In this document: one piece after another, positions 25,628-35,556 of the stretch
Position numbering within the stretch: position 1 is the first letter of the stretch
How the letters are laid out: the number at the start of each line of letters is the position of its first letter
Translations under genes and position numbers: made by a program
From: an uncultured Caldimonas sp.
Lineage (GTDB): Bacteria > Pseudomonadota > Gammaproteobacteria > Burkholderiales > Burkholderiaceae
Direction: 5' to 3'
Assembly: GCF_946480305.1 (NCBI RefSeq)
Contig: NZ_CAMLJQ010000002.1
Coordinates: forward strand, 124,001-188,000
DNA: 64,000 nt
Notes under the pieces: model-generated
The model's database searches: none
What the model was told of the DNA's origin: nothing
What the model saw: only the letters and a program-made list of their open reading frames with translations

Positions 25628-26041
25628 TCATCGTGCGGGCCAGTCGATCATGCTGACGTGCGCGGAGACGATTTTCCAGCCGTCGGCGAAGCGCACCCAG
25701 GTCTGCGTCTGGAAGCCGCGCTTGGGCGAGTCGCTGCGCGTGAACTCGGTTTGCGCCACGGCCATGTCGCGGCCGAAGGTGGTGAGGCGTGTGTCGTGCA
25801 GCTCGCGGGTGAAGTCGGGCGCCGGCGTGGCCGCACGAAAGGCAGCCAGCGCTTCATACCCCAGCTGCTTGTCGGCAATGCCGTAGCGTGTGAGCGCGGG
25901 GTCGCGCCAGAAGTAGCCGTTGAGCGCTGCCACGTCGTTGCGCATCAGCGCGCGTTCGTAGTCGTCGAACAGCGTGCGGATTTCGGCCAGCACGTCGGGC
26001 AGGTTGACGTCGGGGTCGTCCATCGGGCGGTCGTCTTTCAT
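25628..26041 (-). CDS. atzH: AtzH/HpxZ-like protein (DUF3225)
   Basis: This 137-residue SnoaL/NTF2-fold protein has NGYFWRDPALTRYG, AALAAFRAA and FGRDMAVAQTEF, matching the AtzH/HpxZ group (DUF3225). In the cyanuric acid pathway AtzH is reported to decarboxylate 1,3-dicarboxyurea to allophanate; HpxZ is tied to oxalurate use. Its ATG overlaps the allophanate hydrolase stop (ATGA), so it is made with AtzF. It probably handles a carboxylated ureide intermediate, but its exact reaction here is inferred. Confidence 0.8.
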   Translation of the reverse strand: MKDDRPMDDPDVNLPDVLAEIRTLFDDYERALMRNDVAALNGYFWRDPALTRYGIADKQLGYEALAAFRAATPAPDFTRELHDTRLTTFGRDMAVAQTEFTRSDSPKRGFQTQTWVRFADGWKIVSAHVSMIDWPAR

Positions 26042-27849
26042 GCCTGCACCGGCACGGCCTGTTGCCGCTGCGCCAGATACGCGCGCCAGCCACCGTGGTG
26101 GGTGATGTCTTCGGCGCCGTGCAGCGCCCACGGCTCGCAGATGAAGCCCTGCACGCGGCTGCCGTCCTCCAGCTCCAGCGTGCCGAGGCCCAGCGGCGAC
26201 GGGATCAGCGCCAGGAAGGAGCCGATGTGCCGTTGCGGCATCTCGTAGACCTCGACCTCGATCGGTGCGCCGTCGACGCTGCGGGCCAGGCCCGGCTTGG
26301 GCGGCACCGTGCCGGGCAGCGCATAGAGCCGGTAGTGGGCCGACGTGCGCGTCTTGCGCAGCAGGCGCGCTCGGCGCTCGGTGAGCTGACCATGCAGCGG
26401 CATGCCCGACAGGTGGGCGCCGACCACGGCGATCGCATGCATCGGCTCGCTGGCCGGCAGCACCGCGGGCAATGCGTCGGCCGCTTCGGCACGCGCCAGC
26501 TCCAGGCCCAGCGGCAAGCCGAGCGACGCCTGCCAGCGCGCGCCCAACCCGCACAGGGCCGCATCGCTGCCACCGGGCGCGATGAAGGTCACGCCGAAGG
26601 GCACCCCCGCGTCGGTGAAGCCGGCCGGCACGGCGATGGCGGCCTGCCCGAGCAGGTTGACGAAGTTAGTGTAGCGGCCCAGCTCGCTGTTGCGCGCCAC
26701 CGGGGCGGCGGCCACCGCAGCGCGCGTCGGCAGCGTCGGGGCGGTCGGCACCATCAGCACGTCGATCTGCTGCCACAGCGCCTGTGCCTGCAGGGCCAGT
26801 TCCTGCAGCCGGTACTGCGCCCGGAACGCGGACACCGCATCGTGCGCGCGTGCCGCTTCGATGACCTGGCGCACGGTGGCGTCCATGTCCTGCGGCTGCG
26901 ATTCGATCAAGGCCTGCACCACCGCATAGCGCTCCGCCACCCAGGGGCCGTCATACAGCAGTTGCGCCACCTCGAACAGCGGCTGCATGTCCACTTCGGT
27001 GACCTGCGCGCCGAGGTCGTGCAGATGCTCCAGCGCACGCGCCCACGCCTGTGCGTAGCCGGCGTCGCCATGCCATTCGGGCGCGGCTGGCACGCCCACG
27101 CGCAGCGGCTGCGACAGGTGCGCCGGGCGCGGCGCCGCGTGGTGGAACACGGCTTCGCCTTCGGTGCCTTCCATCACCGCCAGCACACGGGCGGCGTCGC
27201 TCGCGGTGAGCGCGAACACGCTCAGGCAATCGAGCGTGCGGCAGGCCGGCAATACCCCATCGGTGCTGACGAGCCCCGGTGTCGGCTTGAGCCCGACCAG
27301 GTTGTTGAAGCCCGCCGGCACACGGCCCGAGCCGGCCGTGTCGGTGCCGAGCGCAAACGGCACCAGGCCGCGCGCGACCACCGACGCCGAGCCGGAGCTG
27401 GAGCCGCCGCTGACGAACGCCGCATCGAAGGCATTCGGCACCTCGCCATAGGGCGAACGGGTGCCGACGAGGCCGGTGGCGAACTGGTCGAGGTTGGTCT
27501 TGCCGAGCAGCACCGCGCCGGCATCCATCAGCCGTTGCACGGCGCGCGCGGTGTGTTCGGCCACGTAGGTGAACGCGGGGCAGGCCGCCGTCGTCGGCAG
27601 CCCTTCGATGTCGATGTTGTCCTTCACCGCGAAGGGCACGCCGTACAGCGGCAGGCTCTGCGGTGCGTGCGCGGCCAAGCGCCGCAGCTGCGCGTCGACG
27701 AACGCGTCGTCGCAGCGGTGGATCCAGGCCGGGTCATCGCCGCGCATCTGCGCGCGCAGCGTGGCCACCACGTCTTGCGGCGTGTGGGTGCCACGCCGGT
27801 AGGCGTCGAGCAGGCCCGCGATGGTGTGCGGGAACGGGGTGGGGGTCAT
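26038..27849 (-). CDS. atzF: Allophanate hydrolase AtzF
   Basis: This 603-residue enzyme is close to the 605 residues of the Pseudomonas ADP enzyme. An N-terminal amidase-signature domain (1 to about 440) carries the Ser-cisSer-Lys triad: K76 in FAVKDNID, S150 in GGSSSGSAS and S174 in [12 protein letters not shown]. The C-terminal domain (about 475-603) is the AtzF/DUR1,2-type domain with [19 protein letters not shown] and [19 protein letters not shown]. It cleaves allophanate to ammonia and CO2, the last step of biuret and urea-type nitrogen use. Both ends overlap neighbouring genes by ATGA. No urea carboxylase is present, so allophanate most likely comes from biuret. Confidence 0.93.
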   Translation of the reverse strand: MTPTPFPHTIAGLLDAYRRGTHTPQDVVATLRAQMRGDDPAWIHRCDDAFVDAQLRRLAAHAPQSLPLYGVPFAVKDNIDIEGLPTTAACPAFTYVAEHTARAVQRLMDAGAVLLGKTNLDQFATGLVGTRSPYGEVPNAFDAAFVSGGSSSGSASVVARGLVPFALGTDTAGSGRVPAGFNNLVGLKPTPGLVSTDGVLPACRTLDCLSVFALTASDAARVLAVMEGTEGEAVFHHAAPRPAHLSQPLRVGVPAAPEWHGDAGYAQAWARALEHLHDLGAQVTEVDMQPLFEVAQLLYDGPWVAERYAVVQALIESQPQDMDATVRQVIEAARAHDAVSAFRAQYRLQELALQAQALWQQIDVLMVPTAPTLPTRAAVAAAPVARNSELGRYTNFVNLLGQAAIAVPAGFTDAGVPFGVTFIAPGGSDAALCGLGARWQASLGLPLGLELARAEAADALPAVLPASEPMHAIAVVGAHLSGMPLHGQLTERRARLLRKTRTSAHYRLYALPGTVPPKPGLARSVDGAPIEVEVYEMPQRHIGSFLALIPSPLGLGTLELEDGSRVQGFICEPWALHGAEDITHHGGWRAYLAQRQQAVPVQA

Positions 27850-28541
27850 GCGGTGGCTCCAGCAGCAGGGGGGCTCGGCAGCAGCGGCAGCACGGCGTCG
27901 CTCGGTGCCGTCCAGCCGACGATCGCGCCTTGCGCGCGGACCATCTCCAGCGTCGCCTGTTTGAAGTGGGGGAAGTAGCTTGCGGTCGCGTCTTCGATCA
28001 GCAGGCTGCCGTAGCCGCGGTCGTTGGCTTCGCGCATCGTGGTCTGCACGCAGACCTCGGTGGTGACACCGGTGAACAGCAGGTGCGTGATCGCGCGGCG
28101 CTGCAGCTCGTCATGCAATGCGGTGGCGTAGAACGCACCTTTGCCGGGCTTGTCGATCACCAGTTCGCCGCGCGCGGGTGCCAGTGCCGGCACGATCTCG
28201 TGGCCCGGCTCGTCGCGCACCAGCAAACGGCCCATCGGGCCGGCATCGCCGATGCGCAGGGCCGGTTCGCCGCGCAGGCGCTTGGAGGGCGGACAATCGG
28301 ACAGGTCGGGTCGGTGGCCTTCGCGCGTGTGGACGACGAAGCCGCCCGCCTGGCGCCATGCGCCGAGCAGGCGCTGCAACGTGGGCACGATGGCCTGCAG
28401 GCGCGTGACGTCGTTGCCGAGCGACGCGCCGAAGCCGCCCGGCTCGATGAAGTCGCGCTGCATGTCGATGAGCACGAGCGCGGTGCTCGACAGCTCGAAG
28501 CAGAAGTCGAACGGTTGGGCCTGAATGGTGAGCATGGTCAT
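27846..28541 (-). CDS. Isochorismatase-family cysteine hydrolase, possible triuret hydrolase
   Basis: This 231-residue hydrolase has the family triad D26 (LIDMQRDF), K131 (IDKPGKGAF) and C164 ([10 protein letters not shown]). It shares [10 protein letters not shown] and the G-D-A-G-P-x-G-R segment with the biuret-hydrolase-like protein at 32834-33517, but differs in the N-terminal and lid regions. It sits directly upstream of atzF with ATGA overlap. A triuret hydrolase (TrtA-like) or a second ureide amidohydrolase would complete a triuret to biuret to allophanate route. That role is inferred from context. Start choice among 28550, 28541 and 28535 favours 28541 because of GAGG spacing. Confidence 0.75.
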   Translation of the reverse strand: MTMLTIQAQPFDFCFELSSTALVLIDMQRDFIEPGGFGASLGNDVTRLQAIVPTLQRLLGAWRQAGGFVVHTREGHRPDLSDCPPSKRLRGEPALRIGDAGPMGRLLVRDEPGHEIVPALAPARGELVIDKPGKGAFYATALHDELQRRAITHLLFTGVTTEVCVQTTMREANDRGYGSLLIEDATASYFPHFKQATLEMVRAQGAIVGWTAPSDAVLPLLPSPPAAGATA

Positions 28542-28546
28542 GCGCC

Positions 28547-30082
28547 TCATGCGGCCTGCTGCTGCGCAGGCATGGCCGCACCGCCGCCCATCCAGGCGCC
28601 GAGCTGGTTGCGGTCGGCCCGGGCGGCGTCCACTTCCTGCACGATGCGCCCGCCGCTCATCACGACGATGCGGTCGGCCAGTGCCATCAGCTCGTCCAGG
28701 TCCTCGCTGATCAGCAGCACGGCCGCACCGCGGTTGCGCGCCGCCAACAGGCGGCCATGGATCTCGGCCACCGCGGCAAAGTCCAGCCCGAACACCGGGT
28801 TGGCGACCAGCAGCACGTCGGCGTCGCCGTCGAGTTCCCGCGCCAGCACCGCCCGCTGCACGTTGCCGCCGGACAGCGACCGGATTGGCGCGCCCTCGCC
28901 CTGCGTCTTGACGCCGTATTCGCCGATCAGCTCGCGTGCGCGGCGTTTGAGCACGCCATGGCGCAACCAGCCCAAGCGCGCCGCGGGCGGTTCGTCGAAA
29001 CGCCTCAAGCCCATGTTCTGCGCCACGCTCATCTCGCCGACGCAGGCATTGCGCAGCGGCTCCTCCGGCAGGCTGCGCACGCGCAGGCGGTGGTTCTGCT
29101 CGCGCGTGGCGTCGTAGCGCTGAGCGCCGACACGCACCGTGCCGCCTTCGCGCCGGCGCTGGCCGGTCAGCGCTTCCATCAGCTCGCGCTGCCCGTTGCC
29201 GGACACGCCCGCGACGCCGACGATCTCGCCGCTGCGCACGGCAAGCGTGAGCTCGCACACCGCCAGTTCACCGCGGTCGCCCCGCACGTTCAAGCCGTCG
29301 ATGTGCAAGCGTGCTTCGCCCTCGGCACGCGGCTCGCGCACCAGCACGGTGGCCGCGCGCTGCTCGCCGACCATTTCTGCCGCCAGTTGCTCGGGCGCGG
29401 TCGAGCCGACGAGGTGGCTGCCGACCAGGCGGCCGCGGCGCAGCACGCTCACGTCGTCGGCATAGGCCATCACCTCGCGGAACTTGTGCGTGATCAGCAC
29501 CACGCTGCACTCGCCTGCATGCGCGCGTTCGCGCAACAAGCCCAGCACCTCGTCGGCCTCCTGCGGCGTCAGCACCGAGGTGGGCTCGTCGAGGATCAGC
29601 AGGCGCGGCTTCAGAAACAGCTGCTTCAGGATCTCGAGCTTCTGCTTCTCGCCGGCCGACAACTCTGCCGGCGTGGCGTCCAGGTCGAGCCGGAACGGCG
29701 TGGTGGCCAGGAACGCGTTCAGCTCGGCGCGCGCTGCCTTCCAGTCGATCACCGCCGGCACGCGGCCGCGCGCGAGCAACACGTTCTCGGCCACGGTCAT
29801 GCCCGGCACCACCGTGAAGTGCTGGTAGACCATGCCGATGCCCAGCTCGCGTGCAGCGGCAGGCGATGCGATCTCGGTTTCGCGGCTGTCGAGCAGCACC
29901 GCGCCGTCGTCCGGCGGCTGGTAGCCGACCACGCACTTGACCAGCGTGCTCTTGCCCGCGCCGTTCTCGCCCAGCAGCGCATGCACGGTGCCGGGCCGCA
30001 CGCGCAGGCTCACGCCGTCGAGCGCCGTGAAGGCGCCGAAGCGTTTGGTCAGCGCGTAGGTTTCGAGTGCGAGGGCGTGCAT
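28547..30082 (-). CDS. ABC transporter ATPase, BMP/simple-sugar type, two nucleotide-binding domains
   Basis: This 511-residue protein has tandem ABC domains. The first is canonical: Walker [26 protein letters not shown] signature, Walker B LLILDEPT. The second is degenerate, with GVSGNGQ in place of Walker A and [11 protein letters not shown] in place of Walker B, though [14 protein letters not shown] is kept. Asymmetry of this kind is normal for YufO/RbsA-type ATPases. Its partners are the two permeases at 33534-35542 and the BMP binding protein at 35557, from which it is separated by a whole second transporter. Confidence 0.9.
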   Translation of the reverse strand: MHALALETYALTKRFGAFTALDGVSLRVRPGTVHALLGENGAGKSTLVKCVVGYQPPDDGAVLLDSRETEIASPAAARELGIGMVYQHFTVVPGMTVAENVLLARGRVPAVIDWKAARAELNAFLATTPFRLDLDATPAELSAGEKQKLEILKQLFLKPRLLILDEPTSVLTPQEADEVLGLLRERAHAGECSVVLITHKFREVMAYADDVSVLRRGRLVGSHLVGSTAPEQLAAEMVGEQRAATVLVREPRAEGEARLHIDGLNVRGDRGELAVCELTLAVRSGEIVGVAGVSGNGQRELMEALTGQRRREGGTVRVGAQRYDATREQNHRLRVRSLPEEPLRNACVGEMSVAQNMGLRRFDEPPAARLGWLRHGVLKRRARELIGEYGVKTQGEGAPIRSLSGGNVQRAVLARELDGDADVLLVANPVFGLDFAAVAEIHGRLLAARNRGAAVLLISEDLDELMALADRIVVMSGGRIVQEVDAARADRNQLGAWMGGGAAMPAQQQAA

Positions 30083-30095
30083 GGCGGATTGCCTT

Positions 30096-30923
30096 TCAGG
30101 CTCTTGTCTCGCGCCGGAACACCTCCAGCGTGTGCGCCTTCACGCGCACGAACTCGTCGTTCGCGGTGTCTTCCGGCGTGCGCGGGCGCGCCAGCGTGAA
30201 GGGCACGATCTCGGCGATCTTCGTCGGCCGGCGCGTCAGCAGCAGGATGTGATCCGCCAGGAACACCGCGTCTTCGAGGTCGTGCGAGACGATCACCATC
30301 GTGACGCCGGTCGCGAGGTGCGCTTCCTGCAGCTTCTCGCGGATGAACAGCGTCATCTCGAAGTCGAGCGCCGAGAACGGCTCGTCGAGGAACAGCACCT
30401 CGGGCTTGGGCGCGAGCGCCCGCATGATGCACACCGTCTGCTGCTGCCCGCCCGAGAGTTCATACGGGTAGCGCTTGAGGTCGAAACGGATCTCGAACAG
30501 CGCGATCAGCTCCTCGACCCGCGCGCGCACCTCGGGCTCCTTCATGCCCTTGCGGCGCAGCGGGTAGGCGATGTTGTCCCACGCGGTGATCCACGGGAAC
30601 AGCGCGTCGCGGTAGTTCTGGAACACGTAGCCGATCGTGGTGTCCTTCAGCGACTTGCCGTCGAACAGGATCTCGCCCGCATCCGGCTCGATCAACCCCG
30701 CGATCATGTTCATCAGGGTCGACTTGCCGCAGCCGTTGGGGCCGAAGATCGAGACGATCTCGCCGCGCGGCAGGTCGAGGTTGAAGTTGGTGTACAGCGG
30801 CGCGCCGGCGAACGACTTGTACAAGCCGCGCACCGTGACGTGCGTGCGCGGCGCCGGCCGCAACGTGAGGACGGTGTCGTGCGGCTCGGTGCCGGCCATC
30901 AGGGTGGGCATCGGGCCGCTCAT
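30096..30923 (-). CDS. ABC transporter ATPase, NitT/TauT type
   Basis: This 275-residue ATPase has Walker A FGPNGCGKST, Q-loop YVFQNYRDALFPW, signature YELSGGQQQTV, Walker B EVLFLDEPFSALD and switch VIVSHDLEDA. These match the SsuB/TauB/NrtD branch that imports nitrogen- or sulphur-containing small molecules. An unusual extended N-terminus (about 30 residues) precedes the domain. Its ATG overlaps the permease stop (ATGA). Position in a biuret/allophanate operon suggests a ureide substrate. Confidence 0.92.
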   Translation of the reverse strand: MSGPMPTLMAGTEPHDTVLTLRPAPRTHVTVRGLYKSFAGAPLYTNFNLDLPRGEIVSIFGPNGCGKSTLMNMIAGLIEPDAGEILFDGKSLKDTTIGYVFQNYRDALFPWITAWDNIAYPLRRKGMKEPEVRARVEELIALFEIRFDLKRYPYELSGGQQQTVCIMRALAPKPEVLFLDEPFSALDFEMTLFIREKLQEAHLATGVTMVIVSHDLEDAVFLADHILLLTRRPTKIAEIVPFTLARPRTPEDTANDEFVRVKAHTLEVFRRETRA

Positions 30924-31708
30924 GCTTTGCCGCTCCAGTGGATCAGTTTCTTCTCGACCAGCAGGAAGGCGAGGTTGAGCAAATAGCCCAACGCGCCCGT
31001 GATCAGGATGGAGGTGTACATCTCCTTCACGTTGAACACCTGCTGCGCGTCGATGATGCGGTGGCCCAGCCCGCTGTCGGAGCCGATGAACATCTCGGCG
31101 ACGATCACGATGACCAGCGCCATCGAAACCGCGCTGCGCAGGCCGACGAAGGTCTGCGCCAGGCTTTCCATCAGCATCACGTCCTTGAAGACGTGCCACT
31201 TCGACACGCCCATGATCTGCGCGGCCATCACGCGCGTCTTCTTCGCGTTCATCACGCCGTAGGCACTGTTGAACAGCACCAGCAGCATCGCGGCAAAGCT
31301 TGCGATCGCGATCTTGTTGGCATCGGTGATGCCGAAGATCAGCAGGAACAGCGGGATCAGCGCCGATGACGGCGTGGAGCGGAAGAAGTCGATCAGGAAC
31401 TCCACACTTCGGTACGCCGGCTCGGCGCTGCCGAGCATCACGCCCAACGGCACGCCGATCACCACCGCAATGCCGAAGGCCGCCAGCGTGCGATACACCG
31501 TGGCCCCCAGGTCGGGCAGGATGGCGCCGCTGCTGACGGCGCCCCACAGGTGCGCGAGCGTGTCGCCCGGCGGCGGCAGCAGCACGGGCTTGATCCATTC
31601 GGCCGAGATCACGAGCTGCCACACGGCGAACAGCAGCACCGGCCCGAGCACGGGCAGCAGGCGGCGGCGGTGCTGCGGCTCGCGCAGCCTGGCGACGAAG
31701 GCGTTCAT
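30920..31708 (-). CDS. ABC transporter permease, NitT/TauT type
   Basis: This 262-residue inner-membrane protein has six predicted helices and the BPD-type EAA loop around AAQIMGVSKWHVFKDVMLME, with conserved GVSxxxxFxxV residues. RSTPSSALIPLFLLIFG is typical of SsuC/TauC permeases. It lies between the binding protein (14 bases upstream) and the ATPase (overlapping), forming a complete importer. Confidence 0.92.
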   Translation of the reverse strand: MNAFVARLREPQHRRRLLPVLGPVLLFAVWQLVISAEWIKPVLLPPPGDTLAHLWGAVSSGAILPDLGATVYRTLAAFGIAVVIGVPLGVMLGSAEPAYRSVEFLIDFFRSTPSSALIPLFLLIFGITDANKIAIASFAAMLLVLFNSAYGVMNAKKTRVMAAQIMGVSKWHVFKDVMLMESLAQTFVGLRSAVSMALVIVIVAEMFIGSDSGLGHRIIDAQQVFNVKEMYTSILITGALGYLLNLAFLLVEKKLIHWSGKA

Positions 31709-31722
31709 CGGTGCTATCCGTT

Positions 31723-32718
31723 TCAGGCCGTGTAGATCAGCGGCTTCACCGGCACCGTACGCGTGAAGATCTTGCGCTCGGTGAACACGTCGAAGAACTT
31801 CTGGAACGCCTCGACGTCGGCCGCGGTGAACTCGCTGTACGTGGTGAACCCGGCGAGCGGCACCTCGTTGACCAGGCTCGCGTCGATGCTGGTGAAACCG
31901 TCGAGGTGCTGCCGCACCTGGTCGGGGTTCTTGCGCACGAAGTCCACGCCCTTCAGGTAGGCGGCGATGTACTTCTTCGCATCGTCCGGGCGATCCTTCA
32001 GGAAGGCCGTGGTCACACTGGCCGAGCCGCCGAACCACGGCGCGTCCGCGCGGCCCAGCACGTACTTCGAGATCACGCCGTTCTCCAGCACGCGCGCCAC
32101 GCCCTTGAGCCGGCCCACGGTGCCGGTGGGCTCCAGCGTGTAGCAGGCGTCGATCTGCCCCGCTGCGATGGCCGGCACATGCTGGCCGATCGGCAGCTCG
32201 ATGATCTTGGCGTCGGCGATGCCGTTCTTCTCCAGGATCACCTTGGCGAGCGTGACGTTCTGGATGCCGGGGCCGCTCGCGATGCGCATGCCTTTGAGTT
32301 CGGCGATCGACTTGACGGGGCTGTCCTTCGGCACGACGAACTGGTCGAGCACGAACTTGTGGTTCGACGGGTTGGAGCAGATGATCTTGAACAACCCGGG
32401 CGAGACGATCTCGCCGAGCGCCAGCGCGGCCGAAGCGGTGCCGTTGGCCGAGCCGTGCACGCGGCCGGCGACCATCGCCTCGACCACCTGCTGGGCGCCG
32501 GCGAACTTCACGCCTTCGACGTCCAGCCCCACCTCTTTGAAGAAGCCGCGCTCGAGCGCGGTGTAGAGCGGCAGACCGCTCGCAATGGGCCAGAAGCCGA
32601 TCTGGATCTTGCCGGCGGCGCGTGCGGCCGGCAGCACGCTGCCGAGCGCCAATGCGGCGGCGCCTTGCACGCCGGTGCGCAGGACGCGGCGGCGGCTGAT
32701 GGTCTTGTGGGTGGTCAT
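31723..32718 (-). CDS. ABC transporter substrate-binding protein, NitT/TauT type
   Basis: This 331-residue periplasmic protein has a probable twin-arginine signal (SRRRVLRTG, cleaved after about residue 34, AARAA). A SsuA/TauA/NMT1-like fold follows: IQIGFWPIASGLPLYTALE, GLDVEGVKFAGAQQVVEAM, ELKGMRIASGPGIQN. It delivers substrate to the permease/ATPase pair downstream. Context suggests biuret, triuret or a related ureide; other small amides are possible. Confidence 0.9.
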   Translation of the reverse strand: MTTHKTISRRRVLRTGVQGAAALALGSVLPAARAAGKIQIGFWPIASGLPLYTALERGFFKEVGLDVEGVKFAGAQQVVEAMVAGRVHGSANGTASAALALGEIVSPGLFKIICSNPSNHKFVLDQFVVPKDSPVKSIAELKGMRIASGPGIQNVTLAKVILEKNGIADAKIIELPIGQHVPAIAAGQIDACYTLEPTGTVGRLKGVARVLENGVISKYVLGRADAPWFGGSASVTTAFLKDRPDDAKKYIAAYLKGVDFVRKNPDQVRQHLDGFTSIDASLVNEVPLAGFTTYSEFTAADVEAFQKFFDVFTERKIFTRTVPVKPLIYTA

Positions 32719-32775
32719 GGCGGGTTCTCTCTCTTGAGTCAACGAAGGGCCGCCCCGAGGTGACTCACCCCCTCG

Positions 32776-32804
32776 GGCGGCGGCGGCGAGCTTCTGCCGC
32801 CGCC
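32776..32804. other. GC stem-loop between biuret hydrolase and transporter genes
   Basis: GGCGGCGGC (32776-32784) pairs with GCCGCCGCC (32796-32804) around an 11-base loop, in the only sizeable gap (115 bases) within the operon. It has no U-run. It may slow the polymerase or stabilise an upstream mRNA segment rather than end transcription. Confidence 0.45.
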
Positions 32805-32833
32805 TGGGGGCGCTCTCTATGGGCAAACAGGCG

Positions 32834-33517
32834 TCAAAGCGACTGCAGGGCTTCGAGCACCTGCGCGGAGTTGGAGACGGCACCGAACACGCCGCCTTGC
32901 ATCTGGATCATCTTGAGCGCCGCCTGGTGGTTGCCCAGGTCGGTGGCGCCGGTGCAGTCTTCGAGCATCACGCACTCGAAGCCGCGGTCGTTGGCCTCGC
33001 GCATCGTCGTGTGCACGCACACGTCGGTGGTGATGCCGGTGAGGATGAGGTTGCGGATGCCGCGCGTGTGCAGGATCAGTTCCAGATCCGTCGCGCAGAA
33101 CGAACCCTTGCCGGGCTTGTCGATGATGGGCTCGCCGGACAGGGGCTTCAGTTCGGGAATGATCTCCCAGCCCGGCTCGCCGCGCACCAGGATGCGGCCG
33201 CACGGCCCGGCATCTCCAATGCCGGCGCCGATGCGCTGCGAGCGCCAGCGCTTGTTGGCCGGCAGGTCCGACAGGTCGGGCCGGTGCCCTTCGCGCGTAT
33301 GGAGGATGTGGAAGCCCTTCGCGCGCATGGCGGCCAGCACCGCCTTGATCGGCTCGATCGGCGCGCGCGTGAGCGACAGGTCGTAGCCCATCTTGTCGAC
33401 ATACCCGCCGATGCCGCAGAAGTCGGTCTGCATGTCGATGATGACCAGCGCGGTGTTGGCCGGCGACAGTTGGCCGTCGTAGGGCCAGGCATAGGGTTGC
33501 GCGGCGATGTGGGTCAT
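32834..33517 (-). CDS. biuH: Biuret hydrolase BiuH (isochorismatase family)
   Basis: This 227-residue cysteine hydrolase has family residues D28 (IIDMQTDF), K134 (DKPGKGSF) and C167 ([10 protein letters not shown]). The segments [33 protein letters not shown] and [16 protein letters not shown] are, as I recall them, those of rhizobial biuret hydrolase, which converts biuret to allophanate and ammonia. AtzF in the same operon would consume the allophanate. It is flanked by genes of two importers. Confidence 0.85.
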   Translation of the reverse strand: MTHIAAQPYAWPYDGQLSPANTALVIIDMQTDFCGIGGYVDKMGYDLSLTRAPIEPIKAVLAAMRAKGFHILHTREGHRPDLSDLPANKRWRSQRIGAGIGDAGPCGRILVRGEPGWEIIPELKPLSGEPIIDKPGKGSFCATDLELILHTRGIRNLILTGITTDVCVHTTMREANDRGFECVMLEDCTGATDLGNHQAALKMIQMQGGVFGAVSNSAQVLEALQSL

Positions 33518-33533
33518 CTCGGGGCTTCCTTCT

Positions 33534-34451
33534 TCAGCGGCTCATGTTGAGTTCGACCGGCGCGCCCTTGAGGCTGCGGGTGGGCGAGCAGGTCCAGACG
33601 AGGATGGCGAGCGTCAGCGCATAGGGCATCGCGTTGAACAGGTAGTAGCCGCCGCTGATGCCGACCGACTGCAGCGCCGGGCCCAGTGCACCGGCACCGC
33701 CGAACAGCAGCGCGGCCCACAGGCAGCGCTTCGGGTTCCAGCGCGCGAAGATGACCAGTGCCACCGCGATCAAACCCTGGCCGCTGGACAGCCCTTCGTT
33801 CCAGCTGCCGGGGTAATAGAGCGACAGCGAGGCACCGCCGAGGCCGGCAATGAAGCCGCCCGCGGTGGTGGCCGCGATGCGGATGCCGTTGACGGAGTAG
33901 CCCAACGCACGGGCCGCGTCGCTCGAATCGCCCGCCATGCGCACGACGAGGCCATAGCGGGTGTTCGCGAACGCCCAGTACATGAACAACGCGAGCAGCA
34001 CGCCGAGCGGCAGCAGCGCGTTGACGCTGAGCGCCGCCTGGATCTGCGGCGAGCTGCTCCAGGCACCGAGGTCGATCGACGGGATCTGCGGGGCCTGCGG
34101 TTGGATCAATGGCTTGCCGAGGTAGAACGCCAGGCCCGAGCCGAGCAGCATCAGTGCGATACCGGTGGCGATGTCGCTCACCCGCGGCAATGAGCACAGC
34201 AGGCCGTGAATGAGCGCGAGCGCCGCGCCACTCGTGCCTGCCGCCAGCACGCCCAGCCATGGCGAGCCGGTGAGGTAGGCCGCACCGAAGCCGGCCATCG
34301 CACTGAACACCAGCACGCCTTCGAGGCCGAGGTTGATGCGGCCGGACTTTTCAGTCAGGCACTCGCCCAGGCTGACGAACAGAAAGGGGGTGGCCGTGCG
34401 CAGCGCGCCGCCGAGCAGGGCCAGGGTGATGTCGAGCCAGAGGGTCGTCAT
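33534..34451 (-). CDS. BMP-type ABC transporter permease (second permease)
   Basis: This 305-residue inner-membrane protein has about eight helices. The blocks [19 protein letters not shown] and [20 protein letters not shown] are typical of nucleoside/simple-sugar permeases of the YufQ/NupQ kind. Its ATG overlaps the stop of the first permease (ATGA). It pairs with the permease at 34448-35542, the BMP protein at 35557 and probably the two-domain ATPase at 28547. Confidence 0.9.
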   Translation of the reverse strand: MTTLWLDITLALLGGALRTATPFLFVSLGECLTEKSGRINLGLEGVLVFSAMAGFGAAYLTGSPWLGVLAAGTSGAALALIHGLLCSLPRVSDIATGIALMLLGSGLAFYLGKPLIQPQAPQIPSIDLGAWSSSPQIQAALSVNALLPLGVLLALFMYWAFANTRYGLVVRMAGDSSDAARALGYSVNGIRIAATTAGGFIAGLGGASLSLYYPGSWNEGLSSGQGLIAVALVIFARWNPKRCLWAALLFGGAGALGPALQSVGISGGYYLFNAMPYALTLAILVWTCSPTRSLKGAPVELNMSR

Positions 34452-35542
34452 GCGGCCCCCTTGGTGGCCGAAGCCGACGAGACAACACGCAGCGCGACAG
34501 CCGGCCACCGCACCGCGAACAACCGGCCCCGCAAGGCCTCGCTCGCGAGGATCAACACGAACGCAAAACCCTGCAGCACCAGCACGGATGCATCCGGCAG
34601 TTCCATGCGCCGTTGCAGCAGGCTGCCGGCGGCGCCGAAGCCGCCGAACAACACCGCCACCGGCACCACCATCCACGGGTTGTGGCGCGCGACGAACGAG
34701 ACGAGGATGCCGGTGTAGCCGAAGCCGGCGATCAGCGACGCGTTGGCCGCCGTGTGCACCGCGGCCACCTCGATGCCCCCCGCGATGCCGGCGCCGGCTC
34801 CACCCAGGGCGCAGGCGAGCAGGACCAGCCGGTGCGTCGGCAGGCCCACGAGCCGTGCGGCACGTGCATTGCCGCCGACCACGCGCGTCGCGAAGCCGCT
34901 CGTCGTGAACGCCAGCCACACCCCGAGCACCACGCACACCGCGACACCCCACGCCAGGCCCCAGTGCACGTCGGTGCCGGCCATGCCGCCGATCAACGTG
35001 CCTTCCGGCAGCGGCAGGGTCGACGGCTTGTTGAGGCTGTTCGGGTCGCGCATCGGTCCTTCGACGAAGTGCTTGAACAGCGCGATCGCGATATAGCCGA
35101 GCAGCAGGCTGCTGATGGTTTCATTGACGCCGCGGTACTGCCGCAGCGCGCCCGCCAGCGCGATCCACGCCGCACCAGCCAATGCCGCGGCCAGCAGCAC
35201 CAGCAGCGTGCCGAAGCCATTGCCCGGCACGCCGATCACATACGGCAGCCCGGCCGCTGCCAGCCCGCCCAGCACCAGGGCACCTTCGCCACCGATCACG
35301 ATGAGCCCGGCACGCGCCGGCAGTGCCACGCACAGCGCGGTCAACATCAGCGGCGCGGCACGCTGCAAGGTGTTCTGCCACGAGAACGCATCGCCGAAGG
35401 CACCCTTGAACAGCAGCACCCACGCCTGCACCGGGTCGTGCCCGCCGAACCACACGAACGCACCGAACAGCAGCAGCGCACCGCCGAGCGCGAGCAGCGG
35501 CAGCACGACGGCTTCGGCGGGGGCGTGCCAGCGCGGCGTCAT
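34448..35542 (-). CDS. BMP-type ABC transporter permease (first permease)
   Basis: This 364-residue inner-membrane protein has about nine helices. RAAPLMLTALCVALPARAGL, GVNETISSLLLGYIA and GGNARAARLVGLPTHRLVLL match the YufP/NupP permease family. It begins 14 bases after the binding-protein gene. The large size and the WGLAWGVAV segment agree with the first-permease type. Substrate is inferred from the operon to be a ureide. Confidence 0.9.
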   Translation of the reverse strand: MTPRWHAPAEAVVLPLLALGGALLLFGAFVWFGGHDPVQAWVLLFKGAFGDAFSWQNTLQRAAPLMLTALCVALPARAGLIVIGGEGALVLGGLAAAGLPYVIGVPGNGFGTLLVLLAAALAGAAWIALAGALRQYRGVNETISSLLLGYIAIALFKHFVEGPMRDPNSLNKPSTLPLPEGTLIGGMAGTDVHWGLAWGVAVCVVLGVWLAFTTSGFATRVVGGNARAARLVGLPTHRLVLLACALGGAGAGIAGGIEVAAVHTAANASLIAGFGYTGILVSFVARHNPWMVVPVAVLFGGFGAAGSLLQRRMELPDASVLVLQGFAFVLILASEALRGRLFAVRWPAVALRVVSSASATKGAA

Positions 35543-35556
35543 GGCGTGCTCGACGG

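Noticed and set aside
26062..27978. 638-codon plus-strand frame opposite atzF
   Set aside because: Arg/His/Gly-rich antisense shadow of a high-GC gene with intact amidase motifs on the other strand.
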